A stretch of 64,000 bases of DNA from an uncultured Pelagibacteraceae bacterium (GTDB lineage: Bacteria; Pseudomonadota; Alphaproteobacteria; Pelagibacterales; AG-422-B15). Positions 1 through 12,521 of this stretch are shown here, in pieces. The stretch lies in contig CACIRX010000003.1 in assembly GCA_902589175.1 (NCBI GenBank), positions 34,076 through 98,075 on the forward strand. Direction: 5' to 3'. A program made the translations under genes and the position numbers. The notes below the pieces were generated by a model. It did not search any database, had not been told where the DNA came from, and saw only the letters and a program-made list of their open reading frames with translations. Positions within the stretch are counted from its first letter, which is position 1; each line of letters starts with the position of its first letter.

Positions 1-1503
1 GCAAAATATTGCTTCACCTTCCTCACGGTATTGATCAATTATTTTCTGCTTCATGCCTTCAAGCATTTCAAGGTTCTCTCCGTAAATTTTTTTGGGGTCT
101 TGACCTTTTCGTTCGGCACCTTCAAGAGCTACTTGAGCCATTGTTCTAGCGGCCTGTTCTCCTCCCATTACACTCATTTTTGCATTTGGCCATGAGAATA
201 AAAATCTTGGATCGTAAGATCTTCCCGCCATTCCATATTCTCCCGCACCAAAAGAAGCTCCAATCCTAAGTGTTATTTTAGGAACGGTGCAATTAGTAAC
301 AGCCTGTATCATCTTTGAGCCGTGTCTTATCATTCCTTTTGCTTCCTCTTTAGTTCCCACCATAAAACCAGTTATATTTTGAAGAAAAATTAGCGGTGTA
401 TTTGATTGGGAACAAATTTGTATAAATTGAGTAGCTTTATTAGCACTTTCAGAGAATATTGGTCCGTTATTTCCTAAAATTCCAACTTTATAACCTTGTA
501 TAGTTGCATGACCTGTTATGAGAGTTTTGCCCCAGCCTTCTTTGAATTCTAAAAAATCAGAACCATCAACAATTCTTGCAATCACTTCTCGGCAATCATA
601 AGGGGTTTTATAATCAACTGGTACAACGCCTGTTAACTCATCAGGTGAATAAACGGGTTCTTCATAATCAGACTTTTGAGTAGAAATGAAATCATTGTTC
701 CATCCAATATTCTTCATGACATCTCTTGCAATCTCAATTGCATGCGCATCATCGTTTGCCATATATTCTGCAAGTCCGGAAACTGCAAAATGCAAATCTG
801 CTCCACCAATTTCTTCATCGGTAGCAATCTCGCCAAGCGAAGCTCTCAATAAAGGAGGTCCTGCTAGAAATATTTTTGATCTTTCCTTAACTACAATTAT
901 ATAGTCAGATAAGCCTGTCTGGTAAGCGCCCCCTGCAGTTGATGAACCGTGAACTACGCCAATTGTCGGAATTCCCATTGCTGACATTTTAGAAAGATTG
1001 GCAAAACTTCTACCGCCTTTAATAAACATATCGGTCTGTCTCAGTAGATTTGCACCAGCACTCTCTATTAACTGAATAAAAGGTAATTTATTTTCAAAAA
1101 TTATTTGAGCACCTCTTAACGCCTTTTCAGTGCCCATCGCAGATGCACTTCCCCCTTTAATACCCGCATCTGAAACACCAATCATGCAACGAACGCCTGC
1201 AACATAACCAATGCCGCTAATAGAGTTTCCCCATCCAATATTTTTATCGCCATCATCATCGCCAATCTTGTAACCAGCAAGGGTGGATAATGGAAGCCAA
1301 AAACTACCTGGATCTAATAGTCTTTTTAATCTTTCACGAGGCAGCAACTGTCCTCTTTTATCAAACTTAGCCTTAGACCTAGCGGAATTATCTGCTATTT
1401 TTTGTTCTAAAGTTCTAATTTCATCAATAAGCTTTTGATGGTCCTCCTGATTTTTTTTGAAGGACTCTGAATTAATCATTATTTTTGATTCAATAACCGG
1501 CAT
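1..1503 (-). CDS. acyl-CoA carboxylase carboxyltransferase (beta) subunit, truncated at the left window edge
   Basis: Reverse-strand reading frame from ATG at 1503 (MPVIESKIMINSESFKKNQEDHQKLIDEIRTLEQKI...LPRERLKRLLDPGSFWLPLSTLAG...GGSASAMGTEKALRGAQ...GRSYDPRFLFSWPNAKMSVMGGEQAARTMAQ), typical of methylcrotonyl/propionyl-CoA carboxylase beta. Absent from the ORF track because it is open at the edge. Confidence 0.85.
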   Translation of the reverse strand, partial: MPVIESKIMINSESFKKNQEDHQKLIDEIRTLEQKIADNSARSKAKFDKRGQLLPRERLKRLLDPGSFWLPLSTLAGYKIGDDDGDKNIGWGNSISGIGYVAGVRCMIGVSDAGIKGGSASAMGTEKALRGAQIIFENKLPFIQLIESAGANLLRQTDMFIKGGRSFANLSKMSAMGIPTIGVVHGSSTAGGAYQTGLSDYIIVVKERSKIFLAGPPLLRASLGEIATDEEIGGADLHFAVSGLAEYMANDDAHAIEIARDVMKNIGWNNDFISTQKSDYEEPVYSPDELTGVVPVDYKTPYDCREVIARIVDGSDFLEFKEGWGKTLITGHATIQGYKVGILGNNGPIFSESANKATQFIQICSQSNTPLIFLQNITGFMVGTKEEAKGMIRHGSKMIQAVTNCTVPKITLRIGASFGAGEYGMAGRSYDPRFLFSWPNAKMSVMGGEQAARTMAQVALEGAERKGQDPKKIYGENLEMLEGMKQKIIDQYREEGEAIFC

Positions 1504-1587
1504 ACTAAAATCCTAATAAATTCATGCTGTTAGAGTAAATAAATATTACACAATGTAAAGAATCTATTATTAGTTGTATTGTTTGTT

Positions 1588-3585
1588 ATGAGAAAGAAAT
1601 CAAAGAAAAATAAATCAATTAAAAAGAAGAGTTCATCCAAAAAGACAATAAAAAATTCAAACACATCTTACACTGCAAAAGATATTGAAGTCCTTGAAGG
1701 TTTAGAACCGGTTAGAAAGCGACCCGGAATGTACATTGGGGGAACAGATATAATGGCAATGCATCACCTGGTAAGCGAGGTACTTGATAATTCAATGGAT
1801 GAAGTTGTTGCTGGTTTTGCAAATAAGGTAGAAATTAAGCTAGTTTCCCAGGACACGATTGAAATCTCTGATAATGGGCGAGGCATTCCTGTTGATAAGC
1901 ATCCAAAATTTAAGATACCTGCGGCTGAGGTCATTATGACAACACTACACTCTGGGGGCAAGTTTTCAAAAAATAATTACAAAACTTCTGGCGGTTTGCA
2001 TGGCGTTGGAATTTCTGTTGTAAACGCGCTATCTAAAAAACTAACTCTTGAAATTGCAAGAGATAAAAAATATTTTGTACAAACTTATAGTCAAGGTTCT
2101 CCTAAAAATAAATTAAAAGCATCCGCAAAAGGACCTCTTAAAAAGGGTACAAAAATAGTATTTTCACCGGACCCAGAAATTTTTGGCAAAGAAATAGAAT
2201 TTGATGCTTCAATTATATATAATATGGCAAAAGCTAAAGCCTATCTTATACCAGATGTTGAAATTCATTGGTCATGCAGTAAGGCAACCGCCAAAAAAAA
2301 TATTCCATTATCAGATAAACTACATTACTCCGATGGAATTAAAGATTATTTAAATAATCTTTGTACGCCCAATGACCCTATTTTTGAAGATCCATTTTAT
2401 TTCAACACCGAGATAGATGTTGATAGTGGTAAAATTGAGGGAATTATAAATTGGTTTAATGTGATGGAACCTATAAATGAATCTTATTGTAACACAATTA
2501 AAACCCCATTGGGCGGTACTCATGAAAGCGGTTTCAAGTCAGGAATTTATAAGGCATTTAAAGATTTTTCAAAAATTAAATACGAAAAAAAATCATCTCA
2601 AATTAATCAAGAAGATCTCTTTGGTTCATCTGGATCAATCTTATCTGCTTTTATAGAAAACCCTGAGTTTCAAGGCCAGACAAAAGAAAAGTTATCAAGT
2701 ATAGAGCCTGGTCGTAAAATTGAAATGAAAGCACGACAACTATTTGAACAATGGCTTACAAAAAAAACTAGGTCTGCTGAAGAATTATTTCAATACGCAT
2801 TTAATCGATCACAGTTAAGACTGCAATCCAAGTCAAATCAAATCATAGAAAAAAATATAAAAAGAAAAAAAACAACCTTACCAGGTAAACTTGCTGATTG
2901 TTCAATTGATGGAAATAAAGGAACTGAAATTTTTCTTGTTGAAGGAGACTCGGCTGGTGGATCGGCAAAACAAGCAAGAGATCGCCAAACACAGGCCATT
3001 TTACCTTTAAGGGGTAAGATTTTAAATGTGATCAGTGCCGGAAGAGATAAAATAAATGCAAACCAAGAAATTACTGATTTAATGCAAGCTATTGGATGTA
3101 AGCGAGGAGATAAATTTAATAGCAAAGATATTAGATACGAAAAAATTATAATTATGACAGATGCTGATGTTGACGGTGCTCATATATCCACCTTATTGAT
3201 GGCATTCTTCTATAAAGAATTTCCAAAACTAATTGATGAAGGGCATCTGTACTTATCCGTGCCTCCTTTATACAAAATATCTAAAGGAGCTAAAACGTAT
3301 TACGCTCTAAATGATAAACATAAAGATGAAATAATAAAAAAAGAATTTAAAAATTCAGAAGTTACCATTAATAGATTCAAAGGATTAGGTGAGATGATGC
3401 CTGCTCAATTGAAAGAGACAACTATGTCGCAGGAAAATAGAACCTTATTAAAAGTTCAAATTGCATCAAAAGACAAAAAGAAAACTCATAAATCTGTAGA
3501 TTCTTTAATGGGCAAAAAACCTGAATTGAGATATAAGTTTATTGTCGAAAACTCAAAAAAAATAGCAGCTGAGAGTATTCTCTAA
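1588..3585 (+). CDS. parE: DNA topoisomerase IV subunit B
   Basis: GHKL motifs (VLEGLEPVRKRPGMYIGGTD, LDNSMDE, SGGLHGVGISVVNALS), TOPRIM (EGDSAGGSAKQARDR, TDADVDGAHI). ORF track starts at TTG 1579; ATG 1588 after it is more likely. ParE preferred over GyrB from the GMYIGGTD pattern and length. Confidence 0.85.
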   Translation: MRKKSKKNKSIKKKSSSKKTIKNSNTSYTAKDIEVLEGLEPVRKRPGMYIGGTDIMAMHHLVSEVLDNSMDEVVAGFANKVEIKLVSQDTIEISDNGRGIPVDKHPKFKIPAAEVIMTTLHSGGKFSKNNYKTSGGLHGVGISVVNALSKKLTLEIARDKKYFVQTYSQGSPKNKLKASAKGPLKKGTKIVFSPDPEIFGKEIEFDASIIYNMAKAKAYLIPDVEIHWSCSKATAKKNIPLSDKLHYSDGIKDYLNNLCTPNDPIFEDPFYFNTEIDVDSGKIEGIINWFNVMEPINESYCNTIKTPLGGTHESGFKSGIYKAFKDFSKIKYEKKSSQINQEDLFGSSGSILSAFIENPEFQGQTKEKLSSIEPGRKIEMKARQLFEQWLTKKTRSAEELFQYAFNRSQLRLQSKSNQIIEKNIKRKKTTLPGKLADCSIDGNKGTEIFLVEGDSAGGSAKQARDRQTQAILPLRGKILNVISAGRDKINANQEITDLMQAIGCKRGDKFNSKDIRYEKIIIMTDADVDGAHISTLLMAFFYKEFPKLIDEGHLYLSVPPLYKISKGAKTYYALNDKHKDEIIKKEFKNSEVTINRFKGLGEMMPAQLKETTMSQENRTLLKVQIASKDKKKTHKSVDSLMGKKPELRYKFIVENSKKIAAESIL

Positions 3586-5039
3586 GATAACCTTTTTATA
3601 TTTTTTTCCGTAGATTCAGTAAATGGAGCTGTAATCATCTTACCCGCATCTAAGATATTTTGACCCTTCAGAACTGATCTCTTATGACTAAAGTTCTTAA
3701 AGCCATCGTAACCATGATAAGAGCCCATTCCACTAGGACCAACCCCTCCAAAAGGTAGATCATGCATAGAAAATTGGAATAAAACATCGTTTATTACCGC
3801 TTGACCAGATGAAGTATTGTTTAAAACAGTATCAATTTCTTTTTTATCATCGCCAAAATAATATATTGCAAGCGCTTTAGGGTTCTTATTTATGAACTCT
3901 ATTGTTTCATTAAAGCTCTTATATGTTTTTACTGGCAATAAAGGTCCAAATATTTCTTCTTGCATAATCTTCATATCATCCGTTGGATTTAAAACTAAAG
4001 TAGGTAATATTTTATGGTGCTCTTGTTGCGAAAGGTCTTCGTTTGCAGGGTTTATTTCTACAATAGTAGCTCCCTTTGACTCAGCATCTTTTACTAATTC
4101 ACGAAGTCTCTCGTAGTGATTCAAATGAATTATGGATGTATAATCTGGATTGTTTTTTATCGTTGGATAATTTTCACTAACATGGGATTTTGCATGATCA
4201 ACAAATTCATCTGTTTGCCCCTCAGGAACCATTACATAATCAGGTGATATACAAATTTGCCCTCCATTTAAGAGCTTTCCCATCATTATCTTATCAACAC
4301 TTTTTTTCATTTTGGCATTTGGACCAACTATTACTGGCGATTTGCCACCTAATTCAAGAGTAAGCGGTACTAAATTTGATGCTGCCTCAGATGCAACTTT
4401 TTTAGCTACATTTGTTGATCCAGTGAAAAGCAGATGATCAAATGGTAATCCTGCAAAATCTTGCGAGGTTTGAGGACCTCCATTTACTATAACAACTTCT
4501 TCATCACTAAAAAATTTATTAATAAGTTCTTCAGTTAATTCAGAGGTTGCTGGAACGAACTCTGAGAGCTTCATCATTGCATTATTTCCAGCCGCAAATA
4601 TTTCTATTAAAGGCGCAATACTCAGAGTTAGTGGGAAGTTCCAAGGAGAAATAACACCAACTACTCCATAAGGCTGGAATTGAACATAAGCTTTTGCGCC
4701 AAGTAATCCTAATGGGAAGTTAGGTTTTCGCTTATCAGGCTTAACCCATCTTTTAATATTTTTTAATGCGTCTTTTGCATTATTAATTACAGGCATTGTG
4801 TCAGCCATTAGACTTAACTGCTCATGTCGTGTGCCAAAATCAGATCTTAACGCGTCATGAAAAGCATCTATATTTTCCTCAACTAAAGTTTGTATTCTTT
4901 TTATACGATCAATACGTACATTTAAATCTGGGTTGAAGTTTTTTAAAAATGGTTGTTTTAATTTATTTAATTTTGAGAGCATTTCTTCTCTACTTACCTC
5001 TGGATAAGTGCTCCCTATAGATACGTTTCCTAATCCCAT
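3582..5039 (-). CDS. coniferyl-aldehyde dehydrogenase-like aldehyde dehydrogenase
   Basis: ALDH family: PYGVVGVISPWNFPLTLSIAPLIEIFAAGN, LELGGKSPVIVG, GGQICISPDYVMVP, EEIFGPLLPV. Confidence 0.8.
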   Translation of the reverse strand: MGLGNVSIGSTYPEVSREEMLSKLNKLKQPFLKNFNPDLNVRIDRIKRIQTLVEENIDAFHDALRSDFGTRHEQLSLMADTMPVINNAKDALKNIKRWVKPDKRKPNFPLGLLGAKAYVQFQPYGVVGVISPWNFPLTLSIAPLIEIFAAGNNAMMKLSEFVPATSELTEELINKFFSDEEVVIVNGGPQTSQDFAGLPFDHLLFTGSTNVAKKVASEAASNLVPLTLELGGKSPVIVGPNAKMKKSVDKIMMGKLLNGGQICISPDYVMVPEGQTDEFVDHAKSHVSENYPTIKNNPDYTSIIHLNHYERLRELVKDAESKGATIVEINPANEDLSQQEHHKILPTLVLNPTDDMKIMQEEIFGPLLPVKTYKSFNETIEFINKNPKALAIYYFGDDKKEIDTVLNNTSSGQAVINDVLFQFSMHDLPFGGVGPSGMGSYHGYDGFKNFSHKRSVLKGQNILDAGKMITAPFTESTEKNIKRLS

Positions 5040-5132
5040 ATTTTATCCTTTATTAAACAAGTTTATAAATTAATCCAAAATAACAAAAAAATATACTTTT
5101 TTGTTTTCTCATATGCATGTAATAATTAATAA

Positions 5133-5918
5133 ATGACCAATGTTTTAAAAACTGAAATCGTTGATGATATTGCTATTTTAACGCTGAATGACCCTGAAAG
5201 GCTAAACGCACTTTCTATGGACATGATTTCAGAGCTTCATAAGCAAGTAAAATCTATAAATAGTGGAGAATTAAAAGTTCGATGTGCCGTCCTAACAGGA
5301 GCTGGAAGAGGTTTTTGTGCGGGCGCAAACCTTGTTGAAGGAGCAAGCTTAGGTGATAATATAGATCCGGGAGAAACCTTAGAAAAAGTTTACCATCCTT
5401 TTCTAATAGATTTAAAAAATCTAAATGTTCCATTGATTACGGCTGTTAATGGAGTGGCTGCTGGAGCAGGTTGTTCATTGGGTGTATTTGGAGATTTAGT
5501 TTATGCCTCTAAATCTGCATACTTTTATCAAGCGTTTAAATTTATAGGACTTGTGCCAGATGCTAGCTCTACTTACGTAATTCCTCGAAAAATAGGTATG
5601 GCAAGAGCAATGGAATTTTCATTAATTGGTGAAAAAGTTTTAGCTGATAAAGCTCTTGAATGGGGTCTTGTAAATCATGTTGTTGAAGATGACAAACTAA
5701 TGGAAGAAGTAATGAGCACAGCAAGAACATTAGCTTCAGGACCTACTGTAGCTTTAAAATTAATTAAACAATTATATTGGGATAGTTTTTCGAATAACTT
5801 TGAAGGTCAGCTTGCTGCGGAAAGCTCAGCACAAACAATTGCTGGCAAAACTGAGGATAGCAAAATTGGAGTAATGTCGTTCATTCAAAAGAAAAAAGCT
5901 GAATTCAAAGGTAAGTAA
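5133..5918 (+). CDS. enoyl-CoA hydratase/isomerase family protein
   Basis: Crotonase motifs AVLTGAGRGFCAGANL and AVNGVAAGAGCSLGVFGDLVYAS. Confidence 0.85.
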   Translation: MTNVLKTEIVDDIAILTLNDPERLNALSMDMISELHKQVKSINSGELKVRCAVLTGAGRGFCAGANLVEGASLGDNIDPGETLEKVYHPFLIDLKNLNVPLITAVNGVAAGAGCSLGVFGDLVYASKSAYFYQAFKFIGLVPDASSTYVIPRKIGMARAMEFSLIGEKVLADKALEWGLVNHVVEDDKLMEEVMSTARTLASGPTVALKLIKQLYWDSFSNNFEGQLAAESSAQTIAGKTEDSKIGVMSFIQKKKAEFKGK

Positions 5919-8041
<2,123 letters not shown>

Positions 8042-8046
8042 GAAAA

Positions 8047-8598
8047 TTATAGATCTGAAATGACCCTTACAGTTATCATTTCATCTGGGTCATCTACACT
8101 TCCAGAGCCTGGCTCTCCTCGTTTAATCTTGTCAACAAACTCCATCCCTTCTACGACTTGACCAAATACAGTATACTGGCCGTCTAGATGCGGAGCCTCG
8201 GCAAAACATATAAAAAATTGACTATTAGCTGAATCCGGGTCGGCTGTTCTTGCCATCGATACTGTTCCACGAAGATGAGGTGTATCACCAAATTCATTTT
8301 TCAAATCAGGCTTGGTTGATCCGCCTGTTCCATTTCTATTTTCACCATCACCAGTTTGAGCCATAAAGCCCTCTATAACACGGTGAAAGGGTACTCCATC
8401 GTAAAAGCCTTCTCTTGCAAGTTCTTTAATTCTATTTACGTGATTTGGGGCAATATCAGGTAGTAATTCTATTATTACATTACCATCTTTCAGCTCTATT
8501 TGGATTGAATTTTCTGGATCATTTGCCATGACAACTCCTTCTGCGATTAACGCTGTAAAAAATGAAAATACAAAGATTAAAGTTCTTATTAATTTCAT
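8047..8598 (-). CDS. cyclophilin-type peptidyl-prolyl cis-trans isomerase, probably exported
   Basis: GFYDGVPFHRVIEGFMAQTGDG, RGTVSMARTADPDSANSQFFICF; N-terminal hydrophobic signal-like segment. Confidence 0.9.
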   Translation of the reverse strand: MKLIRTLIFVFSFFTALIAEGVVMANDPENSIQIELKDGNVIIELLPDIAPNHVNRIKELAREGFYDGVPFHRVIEGFMAQTGDGENRNGTGGSTKPDLKNEFGDTPHLRGTVSMARTADPDSANSQFFICFAEAPHLDGQYTVFGQVVEGMEFVDKIKRGEPGSGSVDDPDEMITVRVISDL

Positions 8599-8603
8599 TT
8601 TAT

Positions 8604-9083
8604 TTATTTAAATTTATCTTTTAATTTTTGCTCAACAAACTTATTTGTAAAATTACTGATATTTCCTCCCAAACGTGCAATTTCTTTTACAAAATTAGAG
8701 GAAATTGATTGCCGTTGAGCGTCTGCCATCAAGAATACTGTTTCAATATTATTATCTAATTGTCTATTCATACCCAACATCTGAAACTCATATTCAAAAT
8801 CAGAAACAACACGAAGACCTCTTATGAGTATCTTTGCATCTAGCGAATTAGCTAAATCAATCAATAAATTATCAAATGCAATTACTTCAATTTTATCATT
8901 TGATGAAAACTCATTTTCTATCATTTCTTTTCTTTCATCTAAATCAAATAAAGGTGATTTATGCGGGCTGTCAGCAACTGCAATATATAATTTATCAACA
9001 AGTTTTGTAGCCCTATTGATAATATCAATGTGCCCTTTATGAATGGGATCAAAGCTTCCAGGATATATGCCAGTTCTACTCAT
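8604..9083 (-). CDS. coaD: phosphopantetheine adenylyltransferase
   Basis: GIYPGSFDPIHKGHIDIINRA, ILIRGLRVVSDFEYEFQMLGMNR; neighbour of gyrA. Confidence 0.95.
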   Translation of the reverse strand: MSRTGIYPGSFDPIHKGHIDIINRATKLVDKLYIAVADSPHKSPLFDLDERKEMIENEFSSNDKIEVIAFDNLLIDLANSLDAKILIRGLRVVSDFEYEFQMLGMNRQLDNNIETVFLMADAQRQSISSNFVKEIARLGGNISNFTNKFVEQKLKDKFK

Positions 9084-9126
9084 GTTTGGAATATATAATG
9101 ATTATTTAAAGACCTCTAGTAATTTA

Positions 9127-11832
9127 TTAACTATCTAGCTCAACTCTGCTTGCAGAAACAACTTTTTCTTCTTTTGTTGTTTTAAATATACTTACTCCCT
9201 GCGTATTTCTACCAGCTACGCGAACATCTTTTACCGGGCAGCGAATTAATTGACCTGTTTTAGTTATCAGCATTATATCATCATCATTATTGACTGGAAA
9301 AGAAGCTAGAACATCGCCATTTCTATCTGATGTCGCAATACACATAATGCCCGATCCTCCGCGATTAGAAACTCTAAACTGGTAAGAAGAAGATCTTTTA
9401 CCAAAGCCATTTTCAGTAACTGTTAAAATGAATTGTTCTCTCGCTTTTAATTCATCATATCGATCCTTAGATATTTCAATGTCAGAAACAGAGTTATCAG
9501 TATCATTATCGTCACTCTCGGTTTCTTCTTGCATTCCTTTTTCCTTTGAAATCATTTTTAAGTAAGCTTTTGCTTCTGCTGACGATACATCAATATGAGA
9601 AATGACAGAAATAGAAATAATTTTATCATCTTTTGTTAGCCTGATGCCCCTTACACCCACCGAACTTCTACTTTTAGTTGTTCTCAATTTTGAAACAGGA
9701 GTTCGAATACACTTTCCATGTTTTGTTGATAGTAAAATATCGTCTTCATCACTACAAAGTTTTACACCTACGATTGCATTATTATTATCTAGTTTCATTG
9801 CAATTTTACCATTTGCTTGAATCCTTTTGAAATCTTCTAAACTATTTTTTCTGATGCTGCCGTCCGATGTAGCAAATATTAAATACTCATTTCCATTTGA
9901 TTGCTTATCTTCTGGCAACACAAGGATACTTGATAAACTTTCAGTGTCTTTAAGATTTAAGAGATTGATTATTGCTTTGCCCTTAGCTTGGGGTGATGAC
10001 TCAGGAATCTTCCATGTTTTAAGTTTGTAAGCTATTCCTCCAGACGAGAAAAACAACATATTGTCATGAGTACTTGAGGTAAAAACTTGAGTTACAAAAT
10101 CTTCTTCATTGGTTTTCATTCCTGCTCTTCCTTTGCCACCTCTTTTCTGTGCTCTGTACATATTTAAAGGAACCCTTTTTATATAACCTGAGTTTGTTAC
10201 ACTTACGACCATATCACTTCTTTGAACTAGGTCTTCTTGATCAATATCTGTAGCCTCACCTTCATTAATTTCTGTTCTTCTTGGTATTGCAAATTGCTTT
10301 TTAATTTCATTTAGCTCAACATTTATTACATCATTCAATACCTCCGTATCCCTTAATATTGAGAGGAATTTGTTTATTTGATTGGAAAGATCTGATAATT
10401 CTGACTTGATCTCATCTTTGCCTAGAGCAGTCAAACGTTGCAATCTTAACTCTAATATCGCTTTGGCCTGCTCATCTGTTAAATAAATTTCTTTTTCATT
10501 TTTAATTTGCCTTGGGTCATCAACTAACTTTAACAAATCATCAATATCCTTGCTTAGCCACTTAGTTTTAAGAAGCGAGGTTCTTGCTTCATTAGGATCT
10601 TTGGAGCTTTTAATTATTTCTATTATTTGATCAACATTAGCAACAGCAACTGCTAGGCCAATCAATACATGGGCCCTATCTCTTGCTTTGCCGAGATCAT
10701 GACGAGTCCTGTTTCTGATAATTTCTTTTCTGAATTCTATAAAATGGTGAATGAATTCTTTTATATTCATTAATTTTGGTTTTCCGTTTACCAACGCCAA
10801 TGAATTAACACCGTAAGAACTTTGTAGTGCAGTAAATTTATATAATTTATTTAATACAACTTGTGATATTACCCCTTTTTTTAATTCAACAACAACTCTT
10901 ACTCCTTGGCGGTCAGACTCATCTCTTAAATCACTTATACCATCAATTTTTTTATCTCTGACAAGTTCAGCTATTTTCTCAAGCAAAGATGATTTGTTTA
11001 CTTGGTAAGGTACTTCAGTAAAAACGATTGCCTCTCGATCTGTTTTAAATTCCTCTATGTTTGATTTTGCCTGAACAATGATTGAGCCTCTACCTGATGA
11101 CTGAGAGTCTTTTATCCCTTTTATGCCAATAATTGTTCCGCCAGTGGGAAAGTCTGGGCCTTTTATAATTTGATTTATTTCCTCAAAAGTTACGTCGGTA
11201 TTTTCAAGGTAAGCAATACTAGCGTCAATGACCTCTCCTAAATTATGAGGTAAAATGTTAGTCGCCATACCAACGGCTATACCACCTGCACCGTTGACGA
11301 GCAGATTTGGATATTTTGCAGGAAGAACTGATGGCTCACTTTCAGTTTCATCATAATTAGGTCTAAAGTCGACCGTTTCTTTTTCTATATCTTCAAGAAG
11401 GAAGCTAGCAATTTTTGCCATTCTAACTTCCGTATATCTCATTGCAGCAGCCCTATCACCGTCCATTGATCCAAAATTACCTTGACCATCTAATAGAGGT
11501 ACGCTCATTGAAAAGTCTTGGGCAAGTCTGACCAATGCATCATAAACAGCTTGATCTCCATGCGGATGGTATTTACCAATAACATCACCGACAACTCTAG
11601 CACTCTTTCTATGTTGTTTATTCCACTCATAGCCTGACTCATGCATTGCATATAAAATCCGTCTATGAACTGGTTTTAGTCCGTCTCTAACATCGGGTAA
11701 TGCCCTGCTAACGATTACGCTCATAGCGTAATCGAGGTAAGAATTTTGCATTTCTGTATCGATTAATATGGGGATTACAGATTGCTCTTTACCTGTTTTA
11801 AGATCTTCGTTTTGATCCTTGGAATCAGTCAA
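9127..11832 (-). CDS. gyrA: DNA gyrase subunit A
   Basis: [59 protein letters not shown], GyrA box QKRGGKG. Confidence 0.96.
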   Translation of the reverse strand: MTDSKDQNEDLKTGKEQSVIPILIDTEMQNSYLDYAMSVIVSRALPDVRDGLKPVHRRILYAMHESGYEWNKQHRKSARVVGDVIGKYHPHGDQAVYDALVRLAQDFSMSVPLLDGQGNFGSMDGDRAAAMRYTEVRMAKIASFLLEDIEKETVDFRPNYDETESEPSVLPAKYPNLLVNGAGGIAVGMATNILPHNLGEVIDASIAYLENTDVTFEEINQIIKGPDFPTGGTIIGIKGIKDSQSSGRGSIIVQAKSNIEEFKTDREAIVFTEVPYQVNKSSLLEKIAELVRDKKIDGISDLRDESDRQGVRVVVELKKGVISQVVLNKLYKFTALQSSYGVNSLALVNGKPKLMNIKEFIHHFIEFRKEIIRNRTRHDLGKARDRAHVLIGLAVAVANVDQIIEIIKSSKDPNEARTSLLKTKWLSKDIDDLLKLVDDPRQIKNEKEIYLTDEQAKAILELRLQRLTALGKDEIKSELSDLSNQINKFLSILRDTEVLNDVINVELNEIKKQFAIPRRTEINEGEATDIDQEDLVQRSDMVVSVTNSGYIKRVPLNMYRAQKRGGKGRAGMKTNEEDFVTQVFTSSTHDNMLFFSSGGIAYKLKTWKIPESSPQAKGKAIINLLNLKDTESLSSILVLPEDKQSNGNEYLIFATSDGSIRKNSLEDFKRIQANGKIAMKLDNNNAIVGVKLCSDEDDILLSTKHGKCIRTPVSKLRTTKSRSSVGVRGIRLTKDDKIISISVISHIDVSSAEAKAYLKMISKEKGMQEETESDDNDTDNSVSDIEISKDRYDELKAREQFILTVTENGFGKRSSSYQFRVSNRGGSGIMCIATSDRNGDVLASFPVNNDDDIMLITKTGQLIRCPVKDVRVAGRNTQGVSIFKTTKEEKVVSASRVELDS

Positions 11833-11953
11833 TTCTATTTCCTATTGAAGCGCTAAAAATCCCTAAAAATAGGAAAAATAAGCACGATTTTGTTATAAAA
11901 ATTAAGATTATTATATCAGAAAATTGCCCAGTTTTCGATTGAAAAAAGTAGAC

Positions 11954-12412
11954 TTAAAAGGGTATTTCGTCGTCTATATCAAGGTCAGGTGGAGCACTGT
12001 CTCCCATGTCTTGATTTATATCTGAACCCATATCTGGAATTGAATCGCCGCCTCCTGAGTTCCTTGAGTCAAGCATGGTAAGTGTGCCATTATAGTTTCC
12101 AAGAACTATTTCCGTCGTATATTTTTCAACTCCGCTCTGATCTGTAAATTTCCTAGTTTGAAGTTGTCCTTCAATGTATATTTTTGATCCTTTCTTAAGG
12201 TAACTCTCAACAACACCAGCTAAACCATCGTTAAATATGACTATTCTATGCCAACTGGTTTTTTCTTTTTTCTCTCCTGTTGCCTTGTCTTTCCATGACT
12301 CGGATGTGGCTAAGCTAAGTTGGGCAAGCCTTTTCCCATCTTGAGTCTGACGAATTACGGGATCTGCTCCAAGATTACCTATGAGCATTACTTTATTTAA
12401 ACTAGCAGCCAT
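11954..12412 (-). CDS. ssb: single-stranded DNA-binding protein
   Basis: [40 protein letters not shown]; acidic tail [13 protein letters not shown] track start 12442; ATG at 12412 is the more likely start. Confidence 0.93.
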   Translation of the reverse strand: MAASLNKVMLIGNLGADPVIRQTQDGKRLAQLSLATSESWKDKATGEKKEKTSWHRIVIFNDGLAGVVESYLKKGSKIYIEGQLQTRKFTDQSGVEKYTTEIVLGNYNGTLTMLDSRNSGGGDSIPDMGSDINQDMGDSAPPDLDIDDEIPF

Positions 12413-12521
12413 ATACTGTAATTTATCCAGATATTGATGCACTGTACATACAAAAATCCCTATTTTGCTGTTTATGCACAGGTTATCTTTAAATCAGGAG
12501 TGTTAAGATTAATTAATTCTT

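Noticed and set aside
686-904. 72-aa plus-strand ORF
   Set aside because: Antisense to the truncated acyl-CoA carboxylase; spurious.
2838-3125. 95-aa minus-strand ORF
   Set aside because: Fully antisense to parE TOPRIM region; no independent signal.
9700-9715. gttcgaat tRNA T-loop-like string
   Set aside because: Lies within gyrA coding sequence with no cloverleaf around it.
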